Positions 8,728-16,913 of a stretch of 46,258 nt of DNA are shown piece after piece. The position numbers were made by a program, and so were the translations under genes. This DNA comes from Saccharofermentans sp. (GTDB taxonomy: Bacteria; Bacillota_A; Clostridia; Saccharofermentanales; Saccharofermentanaceae). The notes beneath the pieces were generated by a model, which saw only the letters and a program-made list of their open reading frames with translations, was not told where the DNA came from and made no database searches. The first letter of the stretch is position 1. The number at the start of each line of letters is the position of its first letter. The stretch spans positions 1 through 46,258 of the forward strand of contig JAILMZ010000108.1 in NCBI GenBank assembly GCA_024692105.1, read 5' to 3'.

Positions 8728-9354
8728 TCAGAAGAGACCCGCGTTGGCGTAGATGATATCGAAGAGGATGCTCAGCAATACCCAGATCGTCAGTATGATC
8801 TCAGACCACATGCTGTCGTCCCGTAACAGGAACAGCGCGATGGCCATCGCCAGCGAATAAACGACCACGACCACCGGGAAGATGAAGTCTTTCTTGCTTG
8901 GAAGCATTTTCTTGTCACTCAGCATCTTCTCCATGGAAGGATCGTCCATGATCTTTTTGAGGAGAGCATTATACTCTTCCTCCGTATATGTCTTTCCGAA
9001 GAAGATATCCTTGTCATCATCGGTCAGGAATTTCAGTCTGTAATAAGGGAAATCCTCTACGACTTCATCGCCGTACACAACCGTGCAGTACGGGCCGTGC
9101 ATATTGTATGCTGTGACTTCCGCTCCGGTCGATAACAGAAGGATGTTCTTCGTTTTCGATGTATCGATGGTTGTATCGTAGAGAAGGCTGTCGTCAGGCT
9201 GGGTAGTCTTGGCGCGCGCACGGAAATAGTACTCACCCGAAGCGTACTTGTCGTATGTGGATACGACAGAACCATCACCGATCATAAATGCATAGAAAAG
9301 CATCTGAAGGATCAGGCCGATTACTATTACTACATGTGCTCTCTTAAACTTCAT
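8728..9354 (-). CDS. Membrane protein of unknown function
   Basis: A 208-residue protein with an N-terminal membrane helix (residues ~7-26), an extracytoplasmic segment of about 130 residues, and two or three C-terminal helices (residues ~155-205). I do not recognise a family. The start at 9354 follows AGGGGA at a suitable distance and a -10-like TATTAT farther upstream. It is monocistronic and convergent with the PARG gene. A homologous layout is common among hypothetical proteins of Clostridia, but nothing points to a function. Confidence 0.72.
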   Translation of the reverse strand: MKFKRAHVVIVIGLILQMLFYAFMIGDGSVVSTYDKYASGEYYFRARAKTTQPDDSLLYDTTIDTSKTKNILLLSTGAEVTAYNMHGPYCTVVYGDEVVEDFPYYRLKFLTDDDKDIFFGKTYTEEEYNALLKKIMDDPSMEKMLSDKKMLPSKKDFIFPVVVVVYSLAMAIALFLLRDDSMWSEIILTIWVLLSILFDIIYANAGLF

Positions 9355-9551
9355 TTTCGTTCCCCTATCCTAATATAATACTATCCCGGGCCCGGGGACT
9401 TTTTAACTTAATCAGCAAAATAGCATCATCTATTATCCCAACAGAACAATACCATTACGGAGACGGAAATTGGTAAAATTATCTTGAGCGGTCCCTGAGG
9501 GGTTATTTCCGGTAAACGGCGGGTCGCAAAAAGAAATAGGAGGACAGAGTT

Positions 9552-10094
9552 ATGAAAACAATGAAGAAGGTAGTATCGGCGGTTCTCATCGGCACAATGC
9601 TCATATCCGTCACATCCTGCTCCAAGAAGTTCAAGAAGATTGATGACGATGATCTGGAGGACGCTTTCGAAGACATATTCGATTGGGACGAGGGTGAAGA
9701 TTACCGCGAGCTCAAAGACTATGAACTCTGGGCAACAAACTTTGACGACACGGACAAACCTTTTATCTATGATGACGTCTACTACATCCAGGGTGCGGAA
9801 TTCAATGAAGACGACTGGATGACACATGCTTACATCGCATACTCCGTATTCGAGGAGAAGGACGAGGCAGACGAATACTTCGTTAACTACTACAACGTCT
9901 GGGCAAAGGATAGGAAGGATGTCGAGTCGGCATATCACAAGGGCAGCTGGGGCTACTACATCGAATCAAACGAGAAAGATCACTTCTCCGCCATGTACTA
10001 TATCGATGACATGGTTCTCGAAGTATCCAGCTACGACGAAGACGGCGTAAAGCAGGTCAAGGAACTCCTCAAGTCATTCGGTTACCCCTGCTGA
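9552..10094 (+). CDS. Small acidic lipoprotein
   Basis: A 180-residue predicted lipoprotein. The signal peptide ends in the lipobox-like VTSC, placing the lipidated cysteine at residue 23. The mature part begins SKKFKK and is then rich in Asp, Glu and aromatic residues (IDDDDLEDAFEDIFDWDEGED). AGGAGG lies 8 nt before the ATG. No known domain is evident; it probably sits on the outer face of the membrane. It is monocistronic with a shared bidirectional terminator. The function is unknown. Confidence 0.82.
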   Translation: MKTMKKVVSAVLIGTMLISVTSCSKKFKKIDDDDLEDAFEDIFDWDEGEDYRELKDYELWATNFDDTDKPFIYDDVYYIQGAEFNEDDWMTHAYIAYSVFEEKDEADEYFVNYYNVWAKDRKDVESAYHKGSWGYYIESNEKDHFSAMYYIDDMVLEVSSYDEDGVKQVKELLKSFGYPC

Positions 10095-10118
10095 TAACGC
10101 ATAACAGTTTAAACAAAA

Positions 10119-10150
10119 ACGCGTCGGTCACCGGCCGGCGCGTTCTTTTT
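10119..10150. terminator. Bidirectional terminator between lipoprotein and GNAT genes
   Basis: ACGCGTCGG and CCGGCGCGT pair (one G-U) around a 7-nt loop; TTCTTTTT follows on the plus strand and TTTTTGTTT on the minus strand, so it can stop both convergent transcripts. Confidence 0.85.
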
Positions 10151-10628
10151 ACAGTTCCTTGAAATACGGGCAGATATTCTCGTAATGCCCGTCCTTCATC
10201 CGGAAGCCGCCCGTGATCGTACCGAGCTGCGTGAACCCGAGCCTCTCATACAGGTGTCTTGCGTGGATATTGCTCTCGACTACGGCATTGAACTGGAGCA
10301 CTCTGAACCCGATCTCCTTGCCCTTCTTCAGGCAGTCTAATACGAGCTTCTCGCCTATGTGTTTTCCTCTCAATCCGGAGGCAACGGCATAACTTGCATT
10401 GCAGATGTGTCCGCACCTTCCGACGTTGTTCGGATGAAGTATGTACAGACCGTAGATCCTGCCGTCTTCTTCCGCCACTCCGGTATAACTCTGCGACGCG
10501 AAAAACTCCTTCCCGCTCTCCATATCAAGCAGTTCTTCCTGCGGGAATGCGATGCCGTCTTCGACGACTTCGTTCCAGATCTTTATCATGTCAGGCAGAT
10601 CCTGCCCGGTGTATTCTCTGACTATCAT
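10149..10628 (-). CDS. GNAT-family N-acetyltransferase
   Basis: A 159-residue acetyltransferase of the GNAT superfamily, similar in layout to phosphinothricin/MnaT-like members. The acetyl-CoA loop is visible as GLRGKHIGEKL near residues 92-102, then NAVVESNIHARHLYERLGF, the alpha4 and closing motif. The start at 10628 is chosen because AAAGGGG lies 7 nt upstream, with TATAAT about 30 nt before the start. Its promoter's -35 region falls inside the arm of the large hairpin at 10663-10742. The substrate is unknown. Confidence 0.88.
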   Translation of the reverse strand: MIVREYTGQDLPDMIKIWNEVVEDGIAFPQEELLDMESGKEFFASQSYTGVAEEDGRIYGLYILHPNNVGRCGHICNASYAVASGLRGKHIGEKLVLDCLKKGKEIGFRVLQFNAVVESNIHARHLYERLGFTQLGTITGGFRMKDGHYENICPYFKEL

Positions 10629-10662
10629 TGTGATGCCCCTTTCGACAAAGTCATTATAATAC

Positions 10663-10742
10663 AAAAGATCCCGGTGCATTGAAGTGAACCCCTGAAGTTG
10701 AACAAACTTCAGGGGTTCACTTCACATTGTCCGGGATCTTTT
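10663..10742. repeat. Nested 12+19 bp inverted repeat (80-nt hairpin)
   Basis: An outer arm AAAAGATCCCGG (10663-10674) pairs with CCGGGATCTTTT (10731-10742). Inside it, a perfect 19-bp stem (10681-10699 with 10705-10723) closes a 5-nt GAACA loop. The two stems are separated by a small internal loop (6 and 7 nt). It follows the PEBP lipoprotein stop by 22 nt on the minus strand and overlaps the promoter of the next gene. T-runs at both ends allow it to work as a terminator, but the stem is much longer than a terminator needs. Confidence 0.9.
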
Positions 10743-10764
10743 TGCGTTTTAATGTCTCCGAAGA

Positions 10765-11853
10765 TCAGAACAGCGTGAAGTTGCCATCCAGTCTTCCGTA
10801 TGCGATCACATTGCCCGTGTTGCCGTTTGCATCGGTATCAAGCGCTTCGTAAATGTTGTTGATGGTGTTCCCGCTGCTGTCGAACGACAAGGTCACGTCG
10901 CCTGGTTCGCCTGCGAGAGCAAAGACGAACACGGAGTATGTGTGCGGGTTGCCTTTCGGCGGGTAGGGACCGACATACTGTGCGCCCTTGCTGCCGCTGC
11001 CGTATGCGCCTTCTGCCAGGGAAGTCTCAGTTGTAAACACGTCCATGTGCAGCCATGCACCGTCGATCATGATGACCACGTACTGTGACGCGCCGTCTAC
11101 GGGCTCCCAGGCAAGATCAGGCGAAAGGTTCTCGCCGGAAGAAGTGTTGGTGATCTTCGTATCCCAAACACCGCCTTCCAGGCAGGAAGATGTCACCTCG
11201 AACGAAGGCAGATCGTCAAAGCTAGTGGAAGCGATAAAAGTAGAAGATTCTTCCTGCAGGAACTTGTCCCACTCGCAGGACTGAACACCTGCAGGAACGT
11301 TGATCTTGAAGGTATCGCCGTTTGCTCCCACAGAGAGCACGACCGAGCCGTCCTCGGAGATCTCTGCGCTGTTTACCTCAATGCCGTACATGTATGTCGA
11401 TTGGCCCTTGCACTGGAACACCAGTTCGGCGGTCATGCCAAGCGTAACTTTCAGTCCCGTGGGCTTGTCGCCGCTCTTGATGATCTCTGTCTGCATGTCA
11501 CCCAGATCCGTGCCGAAGTGGAAGTAGCACGTTGCCGGTTTCTCAAAGAATGACGAGTCAAGGTAATCGGTCATCGCGGTCGCATCGTCGTTCTTGAAGA
11601 CCCAGACCGTATCCTGAATATCGTATCCTTCCGCGAGCTTCCAGTCCGTTATCTCAGAACTCTCCTCGGTCCAGTCGCTGCCGTTTTGCACATAGGTGAC
11701 GTTCTTGTCGATCGCCTGTGCGAACATACCGGTAGTAACGTTAACTGTCTCTGCTTCCGTCTTGTGCTCGAGGCCAGCCGTGGATGCCGCACAGCCTCCG
11801 AGCAGAAGCGCTGCGGCGAGCATGACAGCCGCGGGTGCAAATGCTTTCTTCAT
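10765..11853 (-). CDS. Lipoprotein with C-terminal PEBP (YbhB/YbcL) domain
   Basis: A 362-residue lipoprotein. The signal peptide ends LLLGGC, so Cys21 is lipidated. The middle ~190 residues are an unrecognised beta-rich region. The C-terminal ~150 residues form a phosphatidylethanolamine-binding protein / Raf-kinase-inhibitor-like domain, seen from NLSPDLAWEPVDG, then WLHMDVFTTE, and GPYPPKGNPHTYSVFVFAL. Members of this family bind anionic ligands, but the bacterial role is unclear. The start at 11853 has GGAGGG 8 nt upstream. The leader has a short hairpin, CATAAGC-GCTTATG, that runs up to the ribosome binding site. It follows the AraC gene on the same strand. Confidence 0.85.
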   Translation of the reverse strand: MKKAFAPAAVMLAAALLLGGCAASTAGLEHKTEAETVNVTTGMFAQAIDKNVTYVQNGSDWTEESSEITDWKLAEGYDIQDTVWVFKNDDATAMTDYLDSSFFEKPATCYFHFGTDLGDMQTEIIKSGDKPTGLKVTLGMTAELVFQCKGQSTYMYGIEVNSAEISEDGSVVLSVGANGDTFKINVPAGVQSCEWDKFLQEESSTFIASTSFDDLPSFEVTSSCLEGGVWDTKITNTSSGENLSPDLAWEPVDGASQYVVIMIDGAWLHMDVFTTETSLAEGAYGSGSKGAQYVGPYPPKGNPHTYSVFVFALAGEPGDVTLSFDSSGNTINNIYEALDTDANGNTGNVIAYGRLDGNFTLF

Positions 11854-11940
11854 TCCATGTCCCTCCATAAGCTTGATGCTTATGATGTTACACATCACGG
11901 ATACCAGTTGTTAGGAATATCGGCACGAAAAGGGGTACTA

Positions 11941-12843
11941 TCAGCACAAACCTCTCATCTGCTTCTGATACTCGCTCGGGGTCATGCCCGTGTATTTCTT
12001 GAAGACTTTGGAGAAGTAGTTCTGGTCCGGATAACCGCAGAAATTGCCCACTTCGCTGATGGTCATGTCGTTATACTGAAGATAATTCGTTGCCACAGAG
12101 ACTCTTAACTCCTCAAGATAAGCCATGCACGACTTTGAAGTCTCTTTTTTGAACGCTTCGTTCAAAGCATTCTTATTGACGGAGAAACGTTTGGTAAGGT
12201 CTGTAAGCGTTATCTCCTCGCCCAGGTTCATAGACATATACATGGCGACCTTGGCAACAAAACGGTCCTTAAAGAGTTCATACTGCCTGAAGTTGATGTA
12301 GCCGTCTGCAGTACCTTCGAACAACAGCGATATCAGGAAGAACCTTGTCCTTAAGACCCAGTATTCATCAGGCTGGTTAACTATGTCATACCTTACGCTT
12401 ATGGCAAGCCTGTTGATCACATGAAATTCCATGACAGTAAGCGAATAGTAAGCGATATCTCTTCCGGGTCTGTTGAACTCCTTAAGGAGCAGATAGTCCT
12501 GATATATGGAACCGGAAGTCTGCTTCTCGAACACCCCGGAATTAGTGGCTTCGAACGTGAACTCCTCCCTGATGAACGAAGGCTTGAAGAATATGGTGCG
12601 GGTCTTAACTCCTGTCTGGGATTCGATCTTAAGCTTTGCCCTCTCGTTCAGCAGCATTCCGACCGGGGCAGTAACGACCCTGTATTCGCCGTTCTCTTCG
12701 ACGACAAAAGAACCTTCATAGACAAGCACCATCTTATAGACGGAGCTGTCGTTGATATATTCAGAGAATCCTTCAGTCTCCTCGTAGAAGACATCGATAG
12801 AAAGATTGGATCCCGGTCTTTTGTCTTTGGTTATCAATTCCAT
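11941..12843 (-). CDS. AraC-family transcriptional regulator
   Basis: A 300-residue regulator with an N-terminal cupin-like sensing region and a C-terminal pair of helix-turn-helix motifs. The second motif is visible as MTISEVGNFCGYPDQNYFSKVFKKYTGMTPSEYQ (shown by residues ~258-291). The gene starts 16 nt after the MFS exporter stop, but has its own -10 TATAAT (12855-12850) preceded by TGT, 6 nt before the ATG, and no ribosome binding site, so it is probably made from a leaderless mRNA. It likely regulates the adjacent exporter or the PEBP lipoprotein; the effector is unknown. Confidence 0.93.
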   Translation of the reverse strand: MELITKDKRPGSNLSIDVFYEETEGFSEYINDSSVYKMVLVYEGSFVVEENGEYRVVTAPVGMLLNERAKLKIESQTGVKTRTIFFKPSFIREEFTFEATNSGVFEKQTSGSIYQDYLLLKEFNRPGRDIAYYSLTVMEFHVINRLAISVRYDIVNQPDEYWVLRTRFFLISLLFEGTADGYINFRQYELFKDRFVAKVAMYMSMNLGEEITLTDLTKRFSVNKNALNEAFKKETSKSCMAYLEELRVSVATNYLQYNDMTISEVGNFCGYPDQNYFSKVFKKYTGMTPSEYQKQMRGLC

Positions 12844-12858
12844 ATTGGAATTATAACA
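12844..12858 (-). promoter_or_regulatory. Extended -10 promoter for leaderless araC-type gene
   Basis: TGTTATAAT: -10 TATAAT at 12855-12850 with the extended TGn, then tccaat and the ATG at 12843. It lies within the 16-nt gap after the MFS gene and overlaps nothing else. Confidence 0.7.
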
Positions 12859-12859
12859 T

Positions 12860-14131
12860 TTATGCCGCCTCTACTGTTTCCTCCATGATGATGGAAGAAT
12901 GCTCGAGCTCCCTGATCTTCTTGATGCGGGACATAATGAGAGCGACGACCACCAGACAAACTCCGGAGAAAATAACGGTAACCGCCGCTCCCATTCCTAC
13001 TCCCTTTCCCGTCAGATTACCCGCCATATCTGCGGTCACACCGCAAAGGCCGTATGCGACTACATATCCGAGCTGTGAGATCGTTCCCAAAAAGCCCCAT
13101 GCACGTCCCTGCAGCTCGGAAGGAATGTTGGTCCTTACAAGGTAGTCAAGGCTGTTGTTGGCAAACGGCAGGCTCGCAAAGAACAAGAAGCCGAATGCGC
13201 AGATGACATATATGTTCTGGCAGACGGCAAACAGCGCCATGCCGATGCCTGAGACTGCAAGACCCATCCACAGAGCCCTTACGAAGTTCTTCTTAATACC
13301 CCTTATTCCTAAGATGATGCTCGTTACCAGCATTCCTGAAGCGGCTGCGGTCTCGACGATGCCGAGTGTCGTGCTGTCAGCAAAGGAAAGTACGAAAGGC
13401 TCGGCCAATACCTGGAACACGCCCATGAACAGGCAGATCAGGGAAGATATGACGATCAGAACGATAAGACCCCTGTTGCCGGATACCGCATGCCAGCCTT
13501 CCTTCATACTTGCAAAGAATGTCTCTTTGTTCTCTGCCTTTTTTGTCTCGAGACCGCGTCTTACGACAGCTGCCACGATGACGGTAAGGAAGAATGTGCA
13601 GATGTCAATGATGAGGATGAGCTTGATGTCTGATACAGCAAGAATGAATCCTGCGATGATCGGCGAGAAGAGATATCTCGAACTGCCCGCCATGGAAACG
13701 AGACCGTTGGCTTTCGAGTACTGTTCCTTGGTAAGAAGGTCTGTGATCGTTGCCGTATATGAGGGTTCGAGCAGGGCAGAAAAAACTGAGCTTATCGTCG
13801 TACCGACATATATCTGCCAGAGAGCGCAATCTCCGCGCATCATGCAGATGAGGATAAAGAGCACTCCTAAGCCCGACAGGCCGTCTCCGAGCATCATGAG
13901 GAGCCTTCTGTCGTACCTGTCTGCAAGAACGCCTGCAGGCACTTTGAGGAGCAGTCCGGGAAGGAATCCGAGAAGCGTAAGGAGTGCCATGTCGGTAGCT
14001 CTTCCCGTCTTCTGGAATATATAAAGGCCGAGACCGAAACTTGTCAGACCGCCTCCGATGGACGATATGAACTCTCCGGCCCACAATAGCAGGAACTTGC
14101 CGTAGTTGTTTTTTGTATTAGCTTTGGACAT
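12860..14131 (-). CDS. MFS transporter, macrolide-efflux-like
   Basis: A 423-residue major facilitator with about 12 membrane helices and the motif-A loop AGVLADRYDRR after helix 2 (residues ~67-77). The overall sequence resembles the MefA/enterobactin-exporter-like branch of drug and small-molecule exporters, which work by proton antiport. The start at 14131 has GGAGAGG upstream. The C-terminal tail is short and acidic. It is followed at 16 nt by an AraC regulator. The substrate cannot be deduced from sequence. Confidence 0.9.
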   Translation of the reverse strand: MSKANTKNNYGKFLLLWAGEFISSIGGGLTSFGLGLYIFQKTGRATDMALLTLLGFLPGLLLKVPAGVLADRYDRRLLMMLGDGLSGLGVLFILICMMRGDCALWQIYVGTTISSVFSALLEPSYTATITDLLTKEQYSKANGLVSMAGSSRYLFSPIIAGFILAVSDIKLILIIDICTFFLTVIVAAVVRRGLETKKAENKETFFASMKEGWHAVSGNRGLIVLIVISSLICLFMGVFQVLAEPFVLSFADSTTLGIVETAAASGMLVTSIILGIRGIKKNFVRALWMGLAVSGIGMALFAVCQNIYVICAFGFLFFASLPFANNSLDYLVRTNIPSELQGRAWGFLGTISQLGYVVAYGLCGVTADMAGNLTGKGVGMGAAVTVIFSGVCLVVVALIMSRIKKIRELEHSSIIMEETVEAA

Positions 14132-14192
14132 TAAGCGATACCTCTCCGGGTTTTGTTGCCCTGATTATCGCTTATCAATTATTAAACAATCC

Positions 14193-16436
14193 TTAAATCG
14201 TTTTATCGATGATCCTGATGTCGGTCAGTGCGACCTGGTCGCCTGTCAGAGCCACGTATATCTCATCGACATCGATCTTGACCTCGGTCGTGCTCTTAAC
14301 GGAGATTCCCAGGTTCTCGGTGGAAGCGATAATGACATTGCCGTCCCTTTTGAAACTGATCTCGCAGTCGTAACCTTCCTTGTTGGCCTTTTTCCATGCA
14401 TCCCAGCCTCCGAAATCATGGTGGTCGACAAGAAGCGAGCACTCGGACATATCGCTGCTCTTCCAGGTCTCGCCGTCAAGTCTCATAAGGCCGAATTCCT
14501 TGTAGTTCTTTCCGTGTACGGAGCCGTCGTCTGAATAGAATATGACGCATGTAGGGCAATGCCATACGAGTCTTGCGGTAGGCAGGCTCATTGTGTGGAA
14601 AGTTATCGCCATATTGCCTTTGACAGGAACACCGACAGTTGAAGCGCTGCGGTAACCGTCTATCTGGATATTCGGGATATCGCCTTCGGGGCCGTCGATG
14701 AATGTCACCTCTTCCGCAATACGCGGGATATCCTCTTCGGTGATCAACTCATCAGAACGCTCGATCGTCATGTCGCTTATGATGCAGTTCTCACCGGTAA
14801 ATCCGATATACGAATAACGCGCACTGTCAGGCAATGCGATTATGGTCTCTATGGTCTTTCCTTCAATGCCGTACGTCTTATCGCCGCCGGTAATGCGGAT
14901 CAGCGCGTGATCCTTGAACCTGCACGCCTCGATCTTGTATCTGCCGGGACGCATTCCCGTGCCCGTAAACTCTACTTCATTGGTCTCGATCCTGCGCGCA
15001 TTGGCGTTGTTTGCCTGCCCGTCAAAACCGAGTTCGCAGTACTCGAAGTACATAAGGTCCGCAACATCGTTCGCATTGGAGTGGTAACGTCCGTCTAACG
15101 AATCGAAAAGGATCAGAGACGGATTGGGTATAGTGCCATTAACGGCAGGACTAACCTTGATGTTGATCGTTACCGTTCTGGGTGTGACATGAATACCCGT
15201 AGCAACATCGTCTCTGTGTTTGCGCACTGTAAGCACATCGTCGATCGTAGGCTGGTTAATGACGTCCTTCTGCTTCATCTTGTATTTGGTGTCTTCATCG
15301 ATCAGATGGATCATGATGTTGGCGAATCTAGGGTCAAACTGCGTTCCCACACACTCGACGATCTCCTCACGGACTTGTTGCTGCGGGATCGGGTCACGGT
15401 AACTCCTGCTGGATGTCATGGCATCATATGCATCTGCCACGGAGATGATCCTCGCGATCTCCGGAATATCAGTTCCCTTGAGGCCGTCCGGATAACCCTT
15501 GCCGTCGAAACGCTCATGGTGGTAATGCGCACCTATGCTGAGATACGGATAAACATTAATATCCTTAAGGATCTCCGCACCCATCGTTGCATGCTGCTTG
15601 ATCGCGGCATACTCCTCATCGGTCAGCTTACCTTTTTTGTTTATGATCTGTTCCGGAATACCGATCTTACCTACATCGTGCAGGAGAGCAACATAGTAGA
15701 TCTCATCACACTCGGAAGGGCTCTTTCCTGCGAGCTCTGCGATCTTCCTTGAATACTCGGCAACACGTGCGGAATGACCGTGAGTGTACTTGTCTTTCGC
15801 ATCGATCGCGTTTACGAGAGCAGTAGCCGTCTGCGTAAAGAGACGCTCGACATTCTTGTGTTCTTCTTCCCTGCGGTAAAGCCTGATCTGAAACGCGACA
15901 AGGATGCCGATGACAAAACTGACGACGAACAAAGTCACAAGCGTATCGAAATAGTTGCCCCATGTCGAATACTGTGTGATGTATTCGGGATGATAATATC
16001 CGAAGACCCAGGTAGCAACCAATACGGCACCTTCGCTGATGAACATCGCGATCTTGAACTTTCCTTCAAGTATAAGAGCTATATAGATCGTACCGAGGAG
16101 CAGCCAGATAGGTGTGCCGCCTTCAACGCCGCCGTTGGTAAAGAACATGGCCGGCAGGAATATGAATACCAGTATCACGGATATGACGATCTTGGCTGTC
16201 TTGATCCTCTTCTGCCTGTATGCGTAAATTACATAAAGCGTAAAGAAGACCGCGCCTACGATGGTCGATATCGTGGCAGATGCGGGCTCCTGCATTATCA
16301 GACCAAACGGGACAGCCAGGAACAGCGCTACAAGCACAGCGCCTGAGAAGACCATAAAAGTACGTTCCTTCAGATCGATCGAAGAATCGTAAATGTAGTC
16401 CAGTATGCGGTTGTAGATTCCCTTTTTTTCGTCCAT
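14193..16436 (-). CDS. HD-GYP phosphodiesterase with duplicated C-terminal beta module
   Basis: Predicted c-di-GMP phosphodiesterase of 747 residues. Six or so membrane helices occupy residues ~25-185. The HD-GYP domain follows, with HD near 253-254, HHERFDGKGYP near 306-316 and VGTQFDP near 363-369. After it comes about 340 further residues that form two similar modules: the first ends SYIGFTGENCIISDMTI and the second IYVALTGDQVALTDIRI. These are beta-rich, resembling carbohydrate-binding or lectin-like folds, but lie on the cytoplasmic side. The start is uncertain: ATG 16436 is preferred over an in-frame TTG at 16454; neither has a clear ribosome binding site. TATAAT lies about 40 nt upstream. 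Confidence 0.9.
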   Translation of the reverse strand: MDEKKGIYNRILDYIYDSSIDLKERTFMVFSGAVLVALFLAVPFGLIMQEPASATISTIVGAVFFTLYVIYAYRQKRIKTAKIVISVILVFIFLPAMFFTNGGVEGGTPIWLLLGTIYIALILEGKFKIAMFISEGAVLVATWVFGYYHPEYITQYSTWGNYFDTLVTLFVVSFVIGILVAFQIRLYRREEEHKNVERLFTQTATALVNAIDAKDKYTHGHSARVAEYSRKIAELAGKSPSECDEIYYVALLHDVGKIGIPEQIINKKGKLTDEEYAAIKQHATMGAEILKDINVYPYLSIGAHYHHERFDGKGYPDGLKGTDIPEIARIISVADAYDAMTSSRSYRDPIPQQQVREEIVECVGTQFDPRFANIMIHLIDEDTKYKMKQKDVINQPTIDDVLTVRKHRDDVATGIHVTPRTVTINIKVSPAVNGTIPNPSLILFDSLDGRYHSNANDVADLMYFEYCELGFDGQANNANARRIETNEVEFTGTGMRPGRYKIEACRFKDHALIRITGGDKTYGIEGKTIETIIALPDSARYSYIGFTGENCIISDMTIERSDELITEEDIPRIAEEVTFIDGPEGDIPNIQIDGYRSASTVGVPVKGNMAITFHTMSLPTARLVWHCPTCVIFYSDDGSVHGKNYKEFGLMRLDGETWKSSDMSECSLLVDHHDFGGWDAWKKANKEGYDCEISFKRDGNVIIASTENLGISVKSTTEVKIDVDEIYVALTGDQVALTDIRIIDKTI

Positions 16437-16554
16437 TTGGCTTTTATGTCCCAAAGTCCCAATAACTATTACGAATTATAGCACCATTCTTAATTAAGGC
16501 ATTACGGCTGTTTGCACAATCCATTGTTCTTAGTACGTTACCGTATAAGCATTA

Positions 16555-16791
16555 TTACAGTAAAGCGGCGAGTTCGGCCTTCTTGGCTGCAATGGTCTCA
16601 AGATACGGAGCGTAATCAGTCTCGGTTCTCGCGCGCAGATGTTCGGTAATCTCATATACCGGCTCATAGATTGGCGTGAGAGCCAGGTTGCCCATAACGC
16701 CCTTAAGAGAATGGGCAGCATCAAAAGCAGCATCGAGATCGTGCGCGGCGATCGCTATTGCAATGGTGCTTTTACTTGCGGTATGTTTCAT
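16555..16791 (-). CDS. Orphan histidine phosphotransfer (HPt) protein, short N-terminus
   Basis: A 78-residue protein with the HPt signature AAHSLKGVMGNLAL, in which His27 is the expected phosphate carrier between a hybrid kinase and a response regulator. Typical HPt domains are 100-120 residues and start with an additional helix that is missing here, so the protein is either minimal or N-terminally decayed. The start at 16791 has AGGGGG 8 nt upstream and TATAAT at 16838-16833. No histidine kinase or receiver gene is present nearby, so its partners are unknown. Confidence 0.75.
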   Translation of the reverse strand: MKHTASKSTIAIAIAAHDLDAAFDAAHSLKGVMGNLALTPIYEPVYEITEHLRARTETDYAPYLETIAAKKAELAALL

Positions 16792-16913
16792 CCGAACATC
16801 CCCCTGCCGTGCGAATTTGCGCTTTAAGACCAATTATAAAAATAATTTTATCGCACGCGCAGGCGGGTAATTGTTTAAATACTGTTATTTAAAGAAACAT
16901 TATGTGAACGGCA

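Noticed and set aside
16436..16482. Leaderless start for the second HD-GYP gene
   Set aside because: TATAAT at 16482-16477 is followed 6 nt later by TAG, not ATG; the first usable start is at least 20 nt downstream.
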